A model generated the notes under the pieces. It saw nothing but the letters and a program-made list of their open reading frames with translations. It did no database searches and had not been told where the DNA came from. DNA of 64,000 nt from Lysinibacillus sp. FSL M8-0337 (GTDB taxonomy: Bacteria > Bacillota > Bacilli > Bacillales_A > Planococcaceae): the NCBI RefSeq assembly GCF_038593855.1, contig NZ_CP151996.1, forward strand, positions 4,402,001-4,466,000, in the 5' to 3' direction. A program made the position numbers and the translations under genes. Shown in pieces: positions 1 through 10,482 of this stretch; positions within the stretch are counted from its first letter, which is position 1; each line of letters starts with the position of its first letter.

Positions 1-716
1 GAAATAATAACTGTTTTACTAACATTCACATTTAAAGTCGCTGTTTCTACATCTGTATTTTTGTATTTACGTGGTTTGCGATATACATAGAATGCAATCC
101 CTAGTCCTACTAACATACCGATAATAGGAATAGCCATTGCTACAGGTACATCACTTGCTTGTGCAACCATTCCGGCATTTGTAACTTGCGTTGACACAAT
201 TTCTTGGAAGATTGCTCCGAAGCCTGCTGGTACAAAACTATAGGTACCAATTAAGCCAACCGCAATTAGCGTTGCTATTATTCTACGATCCACTTCAAGC
301 ATATTTAAAACTTTTAAAATCGGTGGTATTAGTAAAGGGATAAAGGCAATATGAATTGGAATTAAATTTTGAGAAAAAATCGCCATGATAAAAATAAGGA
401 GAAAAATTAATACTTTTACTAAGCCCTTCCTATTACTTGAACCATTTTTATTTAACACGTTTAACATACCCGCAATCAATAAGTCAGGTATACCTGTCTT
501 CGAGATAGCTATAGCAAATCCACCAAGTAGACCATAACTAAGTGCAATAGTAGCACCTGCCCCTAACCCCTCTGTAAACGACTTAACAGTTGCTTGAATA
601 CCCATACCACTTGTTAAGCCCCCTGCAAAGGCTCCTAAAACAAGCGAAAGGACGACATTGATTCGAAGCAAACTTAATATTAACATGACAGCTACTGCCA
701 CAATTACTGCATTCAT
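1..716 (-). CDS. YuiF-like Na+/H+ antiporter family transporter (C-terminus outside window)
   Basis: The frame opens at ATG 716 and runs off the left edge, giving 238 visible codons. It is almost wholly hydrophobic, with several predicted membrane helices. The N-terminus (MNAVIVAVAVMLILSLLRIN) and the stretch around IPIHIAFIPLLIPPILKVLN resemble B. subtilis YuiF and the Na+/H+ antiporter / amino-acid transporter family related to NhaC. An inner-membrane secondary transporter is a safe call; the substrate cannot be told. The gene is separate from the downstream Bce module, which has its own terminator between them. Confidence 0.8.
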   Translation of the reverse strand, partial: MNAVIVAVAVMLILSLLRINVVLSLVLGAFAGGLTSGMGIQATVKSFTEGLGAGATIALSYGLLGGFAIAISKTGIPDLLIAGMLNVLNKNGSSNRKGLVKVLIFLLIFIMAIFSQNLIPIHIAFIPLLIPPILKVLNMLEVDRRIIATLIAVGLIGTYSFVPAGFGAIFQEIVSTQVTNAGMVAQASDVPVAMAIPIIGMLVGLGIAFYVYRKPRKYKNTDVETATLNVNVSKTVII

Positions 717-821
717 AAAGACACTTCACTTTCGTACACTAGATTATTAATATGTTAAACTTTAATATTCTGACAAACGAAAGTCAAGCTGTTATGAAAT
801 ATTTCATTAAATTGAAACTTC

Positions 822-860
822 AAAAAACAGCATGACCTGTATTAGATCATACTGTTTTTC
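822..860 (-). terminator. Intrinsic terminator of the Bce permease gene
   Basis: On the minus strand a 13-bp stem (one G-T mismatch) built on AAAAACAGTATGA ends in a run of T. It begins about 23 nt past the permease stop codon. Confidence 0.75.
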
Positions 861-882
861 AGAGTTTCTTCCTATTTAATAG

Positions 883-2862
883 TTATAATGATTCTCTTAT
901 TACTTTTTTATAATAACCTACCGAAAGGACTGCAAAAATTGCATATAATGCGATGTAACAGCTCATAGCAATCCATAATGGCGTTGTTAATTCCGAGCCA
1001 AATAAAAACCATCCTGATTTCACTGCAAAATAACTATGAAGTAGACCAATCAGTAAAGGAACACCAAAATTGAACGCTTGTTTCATAAAGATTCCCTTCA
1101 TGATATCCCGTTCTGAGAAGCCAATCTTTCTTAAAATCGTATAAGCTCCTCGTTCCTCTTCTGCTTCAGACATTTGTTTGAAGTACAGAATGCTACCAGT
1201 TGTCATTAAAAATGCTAAGCCTAAAAACGCCGTCGTAAAAATTGTTAACCCAAGTGATTCAATATTTCCTTTGCGTTCAGCTTCAAATGACTTGATTTTA
1301 TAATTTTGCGTATTGCCATCACTATCAAAAATAGTAATTGCATTTGCGCTTGATTCTTCATATAATCTTTCAGCTAGTGCCAGGTCTTTTTTTGACTTTA
1401 GTGTAATCGAAGTTTGTTTATGCCAAGGGAATAGTTTTGCTTGCGTTGACAATTTTTCAAACAACGCGTCAGACACTACAAAAATTGGACCTCCGCCACC
1501 AGACGTTACTGTACCACTAATAATACTTTCATCATGAATAGCTTTGACATGCAATGTTTCTTTAAGTTTACCTGCTGATACGACTAGATTACGATCCTTT
1601 TCTAATGGGAACATCTCCGCCATATAGCCACCATAGTTTGTTAAAATAACATCATTACCCGTAATTGTTGTATTTGGATTTCTACGTTGATAATCAGAAA
1701 GGGGAATGGTATAAATCGTGCCTTCCATGTTATAAAATGGACTATCTTTTTGTTCTTCAGCCATTAACTGAGCGATGGTAGCTGTAACTCCTTGTAAACG
1801 ATATTCAACCTTATCATAAGCGATATTATTTGCCTCTAGTTTCTTTAAAAAGTCCTGTCCTTGCTCTTCATGTAAAATGTAATCTCCAGGTATTCGACTA
1901 TAGGCTGACGCTTCTGAAGAATAATACGCAATATATGATAATGTGGTAATCCCAAGTGATACACCCGTTAAAACTGTAATCAGGGTCAATGATTTAGCAT
2001 TACTTTTCATGCGGTGCATAATGGGTGTTAACGCTAAAACATCATGGACAGTCAAATGTCCATTTTTCTTTAAACGAACAACATTCAATATAAATGCTAC
2101 AGAGAAACGGAAAACTAGGAATGTTCCCCCAATTGTTGTAGCCAAAATAATGATCATATTAAGAAATAAATTGCCTGCATTATTAATATCAAATAATTTC
2201 GTTGATGCATAGTAGCCATATACAATAAGCACAAGCCCTAAAAAGCCAATAACCATTTGTAATGGGTTGAAACGTTTCACACGCTCATCTGCTTGTTTAG
2301 CCGCGCTAAATAAGGATAGAAGCGATACACGGTGAATCATCCACGTCATTTGCAACAAAACGATTACTAATAATATAGCGAAAACAACGATTGATTGCTG
2401 TAATGCTTGTGTGCTAAAGGTCATTTTGACAAGCGTCTCTTTTTCAAGGATACGCAATAAAATCATGGAAATTAGGCGGGAGCTAAAGAAACCAACGAGT
2501 ATCCCTACAGCGACAGCTCCTACAAATAATAGAATACTTTCTAAAGCCAATAAGCGCACAATTAGTCCCTTTGTCATTCCTATTAGCTGATATAAGCCAA
2601 TTTCTTTACTGCGACGTTTCATAAATAGATGGTTCGCATACAACACGAAAAATAAAATAATAAAATACAAAATATAAGTTGCAGCTCCAAATCCTGCTGA
2701 TGCTGTGCCACTCTTTTGAACGGTATTGAAAACTTCACCATTATGCTGTAATGTCACAAAAGAAAAATAGAGTGTCACACTAAATATAAGTGCAAAGAAG
2801 TATAAATAATAATGTTTCATATTTTTCTTCATACTTCGGAATACAAGCTTACTAAGACTCAT
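883..2862 (-). CDS. BceB-type antimicrobial peptide ABC transporter permease (FtsX family)
   Basis: Membrane subunit of a Bce-type exporter that frees lipid II-cycle intermediates from peptide antibiotics. About 659 residues, the normal size for BceB. Helices lie near the N-terminus and in paired FtsX regions (about 60-300 and 540-655), with a large extracytoplasmic loop at roughly 320-535, the hallmark of BceB. The start is set at ATG 2862 ([14 protein letters not shown]); a GTG three codons earlier has no better ribosome site. It overlaps the end of the ATPase gene by 11 nt, so translation is probably coupled. The peptide recognised cannot be read from sequence. Confidence 0.9.
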   Translation of the reverse strand: MSLSKLVFRSMKKNMKHYYLYFFALIFSVTLYFSFVTLQHNGEVFNTVQKSGTASAGFGAATYILYFIILFFVLYANHLFMKRRSKEIGLYQLIGMTKGLIVRLLALESILLFVGAVAVGILVGFFSSRLISMILLRILEKETLVKMTFSTQALQQSIVVFAILLVIVLLQMTWMIHRVSLLSLFSAAKQADERVKRFNPLQMVIGFLGLVLIVYGYYASTKLFDINNAGNLFLNMIIILATTIGGTFLVFRFSVAFILNVVRLKKNGHLTVHDVLALTPIMHRMKSNAKSLTLITVLTGVSLGITTLSYIAYYSSEASAYSRIPGDYILHEEQGQDFLKKLEANNIAYDKVEYRLQGVTATIAQLMAEEQKDSPFYNMEGTIYTIPLSDYQRRNPNTTITGNDVILTNYGGYMAEMFPLEKDRNLVVSAGKLKETLHVKAIHDESIISGTVTSGGGGPIFVVSDALFEKLSTQAKLFPWHKQTSITLKSKKDLALAERLYEESSANAITIFDSDGNTQNYKIKSFEAERKGNIESLGLTIFTTAFLGLAFLMTTGSILYFKQMSEAEEERGAYTILRKIGFSERDIMKGIFMKQAFNFGVPLLIGLLHSYFAVKSGWFLFGSELTTPLWIAMSCYIALYAIFAVLSVGYYKKVIRESL

Positions 2863-3613
2863 AACCGTCACCGCCTAGCACACTTTGCGTATGCATGATT
2901 TCTTGGAAAAACGCCTGTCTTGTTTTATCACCTTTGTATAGTTCACTGTAAATTAGCCCATCTTTTAAAAACAAAACACGTGTACAGAAACTCGCTGCCA
3001 CTGCATCATGCGTCACCATCATAATTGTCGCTTTCTTGGTTTCATTAATACTTTGCAAATTTTTCAACAGAGCTGTTGCTGATTTCGAATCAAGTGCACC
3101 TGTAGGTTCATCTGCAAAGACCATTGATGGATTTGTAATTAATGCACGCGCAGCCGATGTACGTTGCTTTTGACCGCCAGATATTTCATTTGGGTATTTA
3201 TTTAATATATCTCCAATACCGAGTAAATAAGTAAGCTCTTTGACACGACTTTCTGCTACAGCTTTCGGTAACTTACTAATCGCTAATGGCAACAAGATGT
3301 TTTCCTTCACTGTCAAAGTGTCCAATAAATTATAATCTTGGAATATGAACCCTAGCTGTTCGCGACGGAAATTAGCTAAAGCCTTTTCTTTCATCCCTCG
3401 TAAGCTTTGACCATTTATTTCAATGACACCTTCCGTTGCAAAATCAATCGAACACAACACATTTAATAATGTCGTCTTCCCTGAGCCTGACGGACCCATA
3501 ATGCCAACAAACTCTCCTTCATTCACTTCTAAATCTATACCCTTCAACACCTCTTGTGCCGTCGATTTTTTACCATATACTTTTTTTACTTTACGTCCAA
3601 TTAAAACTGCCAC
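2852..3613 (-). CDS. BceA-type ABC transporter ATP-binding protein
   Basis: ATPase partner of the downstream permease, 253 residues. Walker [15 protein letters not shown] is near residue 41, the Q-loop is in [13 protein letters not shown], the signature is SGGQKQR and Walker B is [13 protein letters not shown]. The class is the MacB/LolD-like peptide-antibiotic exporter family. Translation starts at GTG 3613 behind an AGGGG ribosome site nine bases away. A terminator just upstream separates it from the two-component genes, so it probably has its own inducible promoter, the usual target of BceR-like regulators. Confidence 0.92.
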   Translation of the reverse strand: MAVLIGRKVKKVYGKKSTAQEVLKGIDLEVNEGEFVGIMGPSGSGKTTLLNVLCSIDFATEGVIEINGQSLRGMKEKALANFRREQLGFIFQDYNLLDTLTVKENILLPLAISKLPKAVAESRVKELTYLLGIGDILNKYPNEISGGQKQRTSAARALITNPSMVFADEPTGALDSKSATALLKNLQSINETKKATIMMVTHDAVAASFCTRVLFLKDGLIYSELYKGDKTRQAFFQEIMHTQSVLGGDGYES

Positions 3614-3640
3614 AGGTTAACGCCCCTTTCTATACTACAA

Positions 3641-3657
3641 GTGTACCCTGTCTACAC
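3641..3657 (-). promoter_or_regulatory. Inverted repeat upstream of bceA-like gene, candidate response-regulator operator
   Basis: A perfect inverted repeat GTGTA-N7-TACAC lies 28 nt before the ATPase start codon and just ahead of a TATAGA-like -10. Bce-type regulators bind inverted repeats at the promoter of their transporter genes. That this one is the site is an inference. Confidence 0.4.
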
Positions 3658-3684
3658 GTTCAATTCGTGCGTTTTACATGACAA

Positions 3685-3719
3685 TATAAAAAGGTAGGTG
3701 ACAATTTCGTCATCTACCT
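3685..3719 (-). terminator. Terminator between kinase and ATPase genes
   Basis: Stem AGGTAGATGAC / GTCACCTACCT with a six-base loop, followed by TTTTTATATT on the minus strand. It overlaps the stop codon of the kinase gene. Confidence 0.75.
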
Positions 3720-4732
3720 GTTAGTTTGGCATATTCATTTTGTAATGGGAATCGTAGCGTAAAGATTGACCCTTCCCCTACTACTGATTGTACACTAATA
3801 CGAACGCCAATTTTTTGAGCAATGTTATGTGCTAAATACAAGCCCATACCCGTAGACTGTGCAGATTCTCTGCCTGCCGTTCCTGTATACGATTTTTGGA
3901 AAATCCGTGGCATATCATCTGGTCTAATCCCAATGCCATTATCCTTAATATGTAACAATGTTGCACCAGATGATTCGACTTCAGTAAAAATAAAGATTTC
4001 TGTATTGATAGGGCTATATTTAATAGCATTTGATAGAATTTGCCTTACAATGAACGCTATCCATTTACTATCGGTTAAAACCACTTCTGTTAATTCACCG
4101 ACATCAAAGCCGATATCCTTTTCTAAGCACCATGCTTGCATCGCGCGGATTTCTTTGTAAACAACCGCCCGCAGTTCTATTTCACTTAAAAAATTATCCT
4201 TTTCAATCGTTGCAAGACGTGTTTGGTGTAATTGCTGATCGACAAGCAAATGCAACCTTAACCATTCGGTCTCTAGTTTCCTCCGCAAAGTCGAGTCTTC
4301 AATACGATCTAACATTAAATTTATAGTTGTTAAAGGAGCCTTCACTTCATGTACCCATGCTAGCAGCTCATCTGAATACTCCTGTAGCTGCACCTTCGCA
4401 TGATTCAGCTCTGCATCCTTATCATAGAAGACGTCTTCAATTTTTCGGTAGTATGCCTCCTGAAAAGGAGATAGAGCTAAACTTCTAGCATGAGCATCAT
4501 CCAGCCGGCTATCTACATTTCCCAGGAAATCTTTCAATTGACCAATTTCCTTTGTATACCGCCATAATAAAAAAATAAAAAACGTCACAACCATAATCAT
4601 ATTGACATACCAAATAGAGATGCCAACTAAACCAACGTCCAAAGAAAATAATAGGTTAAGCACGACAAGAAGAAAAACAAAAAAGCCAATCCATGCTAGC
4701 CGTTCTCTTATAAATAAAAATAGCATTCTCAC
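3710..4732 (-). CDS. BceS-type intramembrane-sensing histidine kinase
   Basis: Sensor kinase of 340 residues. Two membrane helices (about 13-31 and 39-57) are joined by only a few residues, so there is no extracellular sensor domain. Such kinases sense flux through their cognate Bce transporter. The H-box WVHEVKAPLT puts the phospho-accepting His at 128; the HATPase domain follows with an N-box (RQILSNAIKYSP) and G-boxes (DNGIGIRPDD, GMGLYLA). A GTG start abuts the TGA of the regulator gene, with an ATG two codons on; either fits coupled translation. Confidence 0.92.
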   Translation of the reverse strand: MRMLFLFIRERLAWIGFFVFLLVVLNLLFSLDVGLVGISIWYVNMIMVVTFFIFLLWRYTKEIGQLKDFLGNVDSRLDDAHARSLALSPFQEAYYRKIEDVFYDKDAELNHAKVQLQEYSDELLAWVHEVKAPLTTINLMLDRIEDSTLRRKLETEWLRLHLLVDQQLHQTRLATIEKDNFLSEIELRAVVYKEIRAMQAWCLEKDIGFDVGELTEVVLTDSKWIAFIVRQILSNAIKYSPINTEIFIFTEVESSGATLLHIKDNGIGIRPDDMPRIFQKSYTGTAGRESAQSTGMGLYLAHNIAQKIGVRISVQSVVGEGSIFTLRFPLQNEYAKLTGR

Positions 4733-5422
4733 TCACGTTACCTGCGTCACTGCTATATAGCCGAGCCCCTTTTTTGTCACAATAACATCCTGTAAGCCGA
4801 TATCCTCTAGCTTAGCACGTAATCGATTAACATTGACTGACAATGTATTATCATTCACAAAGCGCTCATCGTCCCATAGTTTTCTCATTAAGTCCTCTCT
4901 AGAAACGATATGATTAGCCTTTTCCAATAAAACTCGTAAAATAAACAGTTCATTTTTAGTTAAGGAAACAAGCTGCCCATTATACATAATCTCACTACGC
5001 GCGTAATCCAAAACAGCCCCATTGAAACGCGTCACATCCATTGTTTCTTCAACATAGTCATAAGTACGGCGTAAAATAGCTTGAACCTTTGCAAGTAACA
5101 CCTCCATATGGAAGGGTTTTTGTATAAAATCATCGGCACCCATCTGCATCGCCATTACCATATCCATTGGATGATCTCGTGAAGATAGAAAGAGGATCGG
5201 CACCTTTGAAATATGTCGTATTTCACGGCACCAATGAAAGCCATCATATGCCGGTAGTTGAATATCTATTAAAACTAGCTGTGGCTTCTCTTCGATAAAA
5301 TCATCCATCACCTTTTGAAAATCAGTTGGACCTACAACACGTAATGACCATTGCATAAAGCGCTCTTCGATCATTGCAAAAATTGATGGATCATCTTCTA
5401 TCAGTAAAACCTTCATTTCCAT
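4733..5422 (-). CDS. BceR-type OmpR-family response regulator
   Basis: 229 residues: receiver domain with acidic pocket (EDD at 9-11), phospho-acceptor Asp53 in LIDIQLP and conserved Lys in QKPFHME, then an OmpR/PhoB winged-helix domain (RFNGAVLDY ... NDNTLSVNVNRLRAKL). It is expected to take phosphate from the adjacent kinase and activate the transporter promoter. An AAGGAG site nine bases ahead supports ATG 5422. The gene starts about 30 bp beyond the tuf terminator, so its promoter must be very close. Confidence 0.92.
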   Translation of the reverse strand: MEMKVLLIEDDPSIFAMIEERFMQWSLRVVGPTDFQKVMDDFIEEKPQLVLIDIQLPAYDGFHWCREIRHISKVPILFLSSRDHPMDMVMAMQMGADDFIQKPFHMEVLLAKVQAILRRTYDYVEETMDVTRFNGAVLDYARSEIMYNGQLVSLTKNELFILRVLLEKANHIVSREDLMRKLWDDERFVNDNTLSVNVNRLRAKLEDIGLQDVIVTKKGLGYIAVTQVT

Positions 5423-5454
5423 ACGCTGACGCTCCTTTCACTTATATATTTTAA

Positions 5455-5495
5455 CATAAAAAACCAATCTGTAAGCGTCCCTACAGATTGGTTTT
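5455..5495 (-). terminator. Strong intrinsic terminator of tuf
   Basis: Perfect 14-bp stem AAAACCAATCTGTA / TACAGATTGGTTTT followed by T residues on the minus strand, 21 nt past the tuf stop. It closes the str operon. Confidence 0.9.
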
Positions 5496-5516
5496 GAAAT
5501 TAGCCTAAGCTAAATA

Positions 5517-6704
5517 TTATTTTTGGATAGAAGCAACTACGCCAGCGCCTACAGTACGGCCACCCTCACGGATAGAGAATTTAGTACCTTCTTCAAGAGC
5601 GATTGGAGCGATAAGTTCTACTGTCATTTCGATGTTATCGCCAGGCATTACCATTTCAACGCCTTCTGGTAAGTTACAGATACCTGTTACGTCAGTTGTA
5701 CGGAAGTAGAACTGAGGACGGTAGTTAGAGAAGAATGGAGTATGACGGCCACCCTCTTCTTTTGATAAAACGTAAACTTCAGCTTTGAAGTTTGTGTGTG
5801 GAGTGATTGAGCCTGGTTTAGCTAATACTTGACCACGTTGGATTTCTTCACGAGCTACACCACGAAGTAAAGCACCGATGTTGTCACCAGCTTCAGCGTA
5901 GTCTAATAATTTACGGAACATTTCAACGCCAGTTACAGTTGTAGATTTAGCTTCTTCAGCGATACCTACGATTTCAACTACGTCACCAACTTTAACTTGA
6001 CCACGTTCAACACGGCCAGTTGCAACTGTACCACGACCAGTGATAGAGAATACGTCCTCTACTGGCATCATGAATGGTTTGTCAGTTTGACGTTCTGGAG
6101 TTGGGATGTAAGAATCTACAGCGTCCATTAATTCAACGATTTTTTCTTCCCATTCTGGTTCACCTTCAAGAGCTTTAAGAGCAGAACCTTTGATTACTGG
6201 GATATCGTCGCCTGGGAAGTCATATTCAGAAAGTAGGTCACGGATTTCCATTTCTACTAATTCTAATAATTCTTCGTCGTCTACCATATCACATTTGTTC
6301 ATGAATACTACTAAGTATGGAACACCTACTTGACGAGATAAAAGGATGTGTTCACGAGTTTGTGGCATTGGGCCATCAGCAGCAGATACTACTAAGATAC
6401 CGCCGTCCATTTGTGCAGCACCAGTGATCATGTTTTTAACATAGTCAGCGTGTCCTGGGCAGTCAACGTGTGCATAGTGACGAGATTCTGTTTCGTATTC
6501 TACGTGAGAAGTATTGATTGTGATACCACGTTCTTTTTCTTCTGGTGCGTTATCGATATCAGCGTATGATTTAGCTGTACCACCCATTTTTTTTGAAAGA
6601 ACTGTAGCGATTGCAGCAGTTAAAGTTGTTTTACCATGGTCAACGTGTCCGATTGTACCAATGTTAGCATGCGTTTTTGAACGGTCAAATTTTTCTTTAG
6701 CCAT
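5517..6704 (-). CDS. tuf: Elongation factor Tu
   Basis: GTPase that brings aminoacyl-tRNA to the ribosomal A site; 395 residues. GTP-binding motifs are all visible: [10 protein letters not shown] (G1), DCPGHADYV (G3), NKCDMVDD (G4) and GSALKAL (G5). The start is [14 protein letters not shown] at 6704, set by a GAGGAGG site; the open frame continues upstream without biological meaning. Last gene of the rpsL-rpsG-fusA-tuf group and followed by a strong terminator, so the S10 operon is not adjacent as it is in B. subtilis. Confidence 0.99.
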   Translation of the reverse strand: MAKEKFDRSKTHANIGTIGHVDHGKTTLTAAIATVLSKKMGGTAKSYADIDNAPEEKERGITINTSHVEYETESRHYAHVDCPGHADYVKNMITGAAQMDGGILVVSAADGPMPQTREHILLSRQVGVPYLVVFMNKCDMVDDEELLELVEMEIRDLLSEYDFPGDDIPVIKGSALKALEGEPEWEEKIVELMDAVDSYIPTPERQTDKPFMMPVEDVFSITGRGTVATGRVERGQVKVGDVVEIVGIAEEAKSTTVTGVEMFRKLLDYAEAGDNIGALLRGVAREEIQRGQVLAKPGSITPHTNFKAEVYVLSKEEGGRHTPFFSNYRPQFYFRTTDVTGICNLPEGVEMVMPGDNIEMTVELIAPIALEEGTKFSIREGGRTVGAGVVASIQK

Positions 6705-6839
6705 TAGAGATTGCCTCCTCGAAATTGTATGTTTTATTTGAAAATTTATAGAATGAATGCTGATAGAGAACGGGCCCATCCTCTATCCTGCAATCATAGC
6801 TTACAAATTAGTTATACTTTATGCAAGATGAAAATTCAA

Positions 6840-8918
6840 TTATTCACCTTTATTTTTTTTGATGATGTCAGCAGCAATTGATTTTGGTACTTCTTCATAA
6901 TGATCAAATGTCATTGAGAATACACCGCGACCTTGAGTTGCTGAACGAAGAGTTGTTGCGTAACCAAACATTTCCGAAAGTGGAACCATTGCACGAACAA
7001 CTTGAGAGTTACCGCGAGCGTCCATACCCTCAACGCGTCCGCGACGAGAAGTGATGTTACCCATGATATCACCAAGGTACTCTTCTGGAATTACAACTTC
7101 TACTTTCATCATTGGTTCTAAAATTACAGCATCACATTGTTTAGCTGCTTCTTTAAGAGCCATAGAAGCTGCGATTTTAAACGCCATCTCATTCGAGTCA
7201 ACGTCATGGTAAGAACCGAATACTAATTTCGCTTTGATGTCGATTAGTGGGTAACCAGCTACTACACCGCGGTCAAGAGAGTCACGAAGACCTGCTTCAA
7301 CTGCAGGGATGTATTCACGAGGAACTACACCACCAACGATAGCGTTTTCGAATTCGAAGCCTTTACCTTCTTCATTTGGAGAGAACTCAATCGTTACGTC
7401 ACCATATTGTCCACGACCACCAGATTGGCGAGTAAATTTACCTTGAACTTTTGCAGAGCTACGGAATGTTTCACGGTAAGATACCATTGGAGCACCTACG
7501 TTAGCTTCTACTTTAAATTCACGGCGCATACGGTCAACTAAGATATCAAGGTGAAGCTCACCCATACCTGAGATGATTGTTTGGCCAGTTTCTGTGTCAG
7601 TGTGAGCACGGAAAGTTGGATCCTCTTCTTGAAGTTTTTGTAAAGCTTGACCCATTTTGTCTTGGTCAGCTTTTGATTTTGGTTCTACAGAAAGAGAAAT
7701 TACTGGTTCAGGGAATTCCATTGATTCAAGAATAACTAGGTTTTTCTCGTCACATAGAGTATCACCAGTAGTAGTATCTTTAAGACCTACTGCTGCTGCG
7801 ATGTCCCCAGCGAACACTTTAGAAATCTCTTCACGAGAGTTAGCGTGCATTTGTAGGATACGACCTACACGTTCACGTTTACCTTTAGAAGAGTTTTGTA
7901 CGTATGAACCTGCATCTAATGTTCCAGAGTACACACGGAAGAAAGTTAATTTACCTACGAATGGGTCAGTCATAACTTTGAATGCAAGAGCTGAGAATGG
8001 CTCTTCATCAGAAGATTTACGTTCTAACTCTTCGTCACCATCAACTGAAGTACCTTTGATTGCTGGTACATCAACTGGAGATGGTAAGTAATCGATAACT
8101 GCATTTAACATTGGGCGTACGCCTTTATGTTTGAATGCTGTACCACAGATTACTGGGTAGAATTCTACTGCGATTGTAGCACGACGGATAGCCGCTTTAA
8201 GCTCAGCAACAGTGATTTCTTCGCCTTCTAAATATTTTTCCATGATTTCTTCATCAACACTTGCAACAGCGTCGATTAATTTTTCACGGTATTCTTCAGC
8301 GATTTCGCGGTGCTCTTCAGGAATTTCACCTTCAGTTACTGCAGTACCTTTTTCATCGCCGTAGAAAGTTGCTTTCATTTCAACTAAGTCAATGATAGCA
8401 GAGAACTGATCTTCAGCTCCGATAGGTAATTGGATTGGGTGAGCGTTTGCTTGTAAACGTTCGTGTAGAGTACCTACTGAATACAAGAAGTCTGCACCTG
8501 TTTTATCCATTTTGTTAATGAATACGATACGTGGAACACCGTAAGTTGTAGCTTGACGCCATACAGTTTCTGTTTGAGGCTCAACACCAGATTGAGCATC
8601 TAGCACTGTTACAGCACCATCAAGTACGCGTAAAGAACGCTCTACTTCTACAGTGAAGTCTACGTGTCCAGGAGTATCGATGATGTTTACACGGTGGCCT
8701 GCCCATTGAGCTGTTGTTGCAGCAGAAGTGATTGTAATACCACGTTCTTGCTCTTGCTCCATCCAGTCCATTTGAGAAGCGCCTTCATGAGTTTCACCGA
8801 TTTTGTGAATCTTACCTGTGTAATAAAGGATACGCTCAGTTGTTGTTGTTTTACCAGCATCAATGTGAGCCATGATCCCAATATTACGAGTATTCTCTAG
8901 AGAGAATTCGCGTTTCAT
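6840..8918 (-). CDS. fusA: Elongation factor G
   Basis: Ribosomal translocase GTPase, 692 residues, full length for bacterial EF-G. G1 is [16 protein letters not shown]2/G3 are [11 protein letters not shown] and [10 protein letters not shown]4 is NKMDKTGAD; domains II-V follow with the domain IV motif around GGRGQYGDV. The start has an AAGGAG site. It sits 42 nt after rpsG and 135 nt before tuf. The residues usually hit by fusidic-acid mutations were not checked one by one. Confidence 0.99.
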   Translation of the reverse strand: MKREFSLENTRNIGIMAHIDAGKTTTTERILYYTGKIHKIGETHEGASQMDWMEQEQERGITITSAATTAQWAGHRVNIIDTPGHVDFTVEVERSLRVLDGAVTVLDAQSGVEPQTETVWRQATTYGVPRIVFINKMDKTGADFLYSVGTLHERLQANAHPIQLPIGAEDQFSAIIDLVEMKATFYGDEKGTAVTEGEIPEEHREIAEEYREKLIDAVASVDEEIMEKYLEGEEITVAELKAAIRRATIAVEFYPVICGTAFKHKGVRPMLNAVIDYLPSPVDVPAIKGTSVDGDEELERKSSDEEPFSALAFKVMTDPFVGKLTFFRVYSGTLDAGSYVQNSSKGKRERVGRILQMHANSREEISKVFAGDIAAAVGLKDTTTGDTLCDEKNLVILESMEFPEPVISLSVEPKSKADQDKMGQALQKLQEEDPTFRAHTDTETGQTIISGMGELHLDILVDRMRREFKVEANVGAPMVSYRETFRSSAKVQGKFTRQSGGRGQYGDVTIEFSPNEEGKGFEFENAIVGGVVPREYIPAVEAGLRDSLDRGVVAGYPLIDIKAKLVFGSYHDVDSNEMAFKIAASMALKEAAKQCDAVILEPMMKVEVVIPEEYLGDIMGNITSRRGRVEGMDARGNSQVVRAMVPLSEMFGYATTLRSATQGRGVFSMTFDHYEEVPKSIAADIIKKNKGE

Positions 8919-8960
8919 TAGGTATTTCTCCTTCCATATTGGGCTTATGCTATGTTTAGA

Positions 8961-9431
8961 TTACCAACGGTAGTGAGCGAATGCTTTGTTCGCTTCTGCC
9001 ATTTTGTGCATATCTTCACGTTTCTTAACTGATGCACCAGTGTTGTTAGAAGCATCTAGAATTTCGTTAGCTAAACGCTCTTCCATAGTTTTTTCACCAC
9101 GAAGACGAGAATAGTTAACTAGGTAACGAAGACCTAAAGTTGTACGACGTTCTGGACGTACTTCAACTGGCACTTGGTAGTTAGAACCACCAACACGGCG
9201 AGCGCGTACTTCAAGAACTGGCATTACGTTGTTTAGAGCAGCTTCGAATACTTCAATTGGATTTTCACCAGAACGTTCTTTAACTAGTTCGAACGCACCG
9301 TATAAAATCTTTTGAGAAGTACCTCTTTTACCATCAACCATCATTTTATTGATTAAACGAGTTACTAGTTTTGAATTATAAATTGGATCTGGTAACACGT
9401 CACGTTTGGAAACAGGACCTTTACGAGGCAT
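8961..9431 (-). CDS. rpsG: 30S ribosomal protein S7
   Basis: Primary binding protein of the 16S rRNA 3' domain; 156 residues. It begins [16 protein letters not shown] and contains the S7 signature around [17 protein letters not shown] strong AAGGAGG site fixes the start. The 149-nt gap to rpsL holds only a short AT-rich hairpin just after the rpsL stop (9561-9579); in other bacteria S7 acts on this junction, but no S7 site could be recognised. Confidence 0.99.
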   Translation of the reverse strand: MPRKGPVSKRDVLPDPIYNSKLVTRLINKMMVDGKRGTSQKILYGAFELVKERSGENPIEVFEAALNNVMPVLEVRARRVGGSNYQVPVEVRPERRTTLGLRYLVNYSRLRGEKTMEERLANEILDASNNTGASVKKREDMHKMAEANKAFAHYRW

Positions 9432-9580
9432 GTGTTTTCCTCCTTTCGAATAATTATCGATTTTTTTTATAAACTTCGCCTAAAATGTCGTTATCACTAC
9501 ATTTCCACATCAGCTAGCATGATTGAAAATCGGTGATACCAACATCAGGCTCGTTATTCATTAACACTTAGCGTGTTAAA

Positions 9581-10000
9581 TTATTTTTTTTCTTTAGGGC
9601 GTTTTGTTCCGTATTTAGAACGTGATTGTAAACGACCGTTTACACCAGCTGTATCAAGAGCACCACGTACGATATGGTAACGAACACCCGCTAAGTCTTT
9701 TACGCGTCCGCCACGGATAAGAACAACACTGTGCTCTTGTAAGTTGTGGCCTTCACCTGGGATATAAGCTGTAACCTCAATTTGGTTAGTTAAACGCACA
9801 CGAGCGTATTTACGTAACGCTGAGTTTGGTTTACGAGGTGTCATTGTACCTACACGAGTACAAACACCACGTTTTTGAGGAGACTTAACATCAGTTAAAG
9901 ATTTTTTAAATGAGTTATATCCTTTGTTTAACGCTGGTGATTTTGATTTCGTGATTTTAGATTGACGAGGCTTACGTACTAATTGGTTAATTGTAGGCAT
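9581..10000 (-). CDS. rpsL: 30S ribosomal protein S12 with Arg at the streptomycin position 56
   Basis: Decoding-centre protein of 139 residues, with a GGGAGG site before the ATG. Conserved blocks: [28 protein letters not shown] and the loop [21 protein letters not shown]. Residue 56 is Arg (CGT codon at 9833-9835) where B. subtilis, E. coli (Lys42) and most bacteria have Lys. Substitution of this Lys by Arg is a classical streptomycin-resistance change. Residue 101 region (RVKDLAGV) keeps Lys. The rest is ordinary. Confidence 0.99.
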   Translation of the reverse strand: MPTINQLVRKPRQSKITKSKSPALNKGYNSFKKSLTDVKSPQKRGVCTRVGTMTPRKPNSALRKYARVRLTNQIEVTAYIPGEGHNLQEHSVVLIRGGRVKDLAGVRYHIVRGALDTAGVNGRLQSRSKYGTKRPKEKK

Positions 10001-10098
10001 CGGTTTTTCCTCCCTTCATTCATTCACTATTAATACCACACATCCAGGTGGTTCATTTTTTGGGTAAAAACAAAGTCTTTGTGTTTTATACACAAAAA

Positions 10099-10347
10099 CT
10101 AATCTACAGCAATAGCAACTACCGCAGCTCCAACATGGATTCCACAGGCTTTGCCCAGTTCCTTTTTGGACTCGACAAGAATAACTGGTATACCGATTTC
10201 TCTCGCGAAAGATATGGCCGAATCGGTTACCCAATTGTCTGCATCAAGTGCCACAAAAAGCTCTTTCACTAAACCAGCTTGCATTGCTTTTACTGCTTGC
10301 TTTGTACCAATGATTGTTTGACTAGCCCTTACTTTATCATAAGACAT
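10099..10347 (-). CDS. rplGB: L7Ae-family K-turn RNA-binding ribosomal protein (YbxF-like)
   Basis: Small protein of the L7Ae/L30e family, 82 residues, which binds kink-turn RNA. It has the family layout [14 protein letters not shown] ... LFVALDAD ... [18 protein letters not shown]. Two in-frame ATGs exist; the GGAGG site lies eight bases before ATG 10347 but only two before the earlier one, so 10347 is chosen, giving MSYDKV as in YbxF. It lies between rpoC and rpsL in the usual position. Its role on the ribosome is not well defined. Confidence 0.93.
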   Translation of the reverse strand: MSYDKVRASQTIIGTKQAVKAMQAGLVKELFVALDADNWVTDSAISFAREIGIPVILVESKKELGKACGIHVGAAVVAIAVD

Positions 10348-10433
10348 TTTCATATCCTCCGAAGTACAGACAGTTAACTATCAACCTTCAATATATTATC
10401 ATTATCAATTTCTACTGTCAACTAATATCTTTA

Positions 10434-10470
10434 AAAAGTCCGAAGAGATGCGCTTTGTCATCTCTTCGGA
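10434..10470 (-). terminator. Intrinsic terminator after rpoC
   Basis: Perfect 12-bp stem TCCGAAGAGATG / CATCTCTTCGGA with an eight-base loop and CTTTTT on the minus strand. It separates rpoBC from rplGB and the str genes. Confidence 0.85.
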
Positions 10471-10482
10471 GCTTTCTTTTAG

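Noticed and set aside
6762..6787. GATAGAG / CTCTATC hairpin in the fusA-tuf spacer as a terminator
   Set aside because: No T run on the coding strand, so termination is not supported.
7657..8091. 144-codon plus-strand frame inside fusA
   Set aside because: Antisense to highly conserved EF-G coding sequence; codon constraint on fusA explains the lack of stops.
9561..9579. TTAACAC / GTGTTAA hairpin after rpsL, considered as an S7 repressor site
   Set aside because: Short AT-rich stem with no likeness to the S7 site of 16S rRNA that could be seen.
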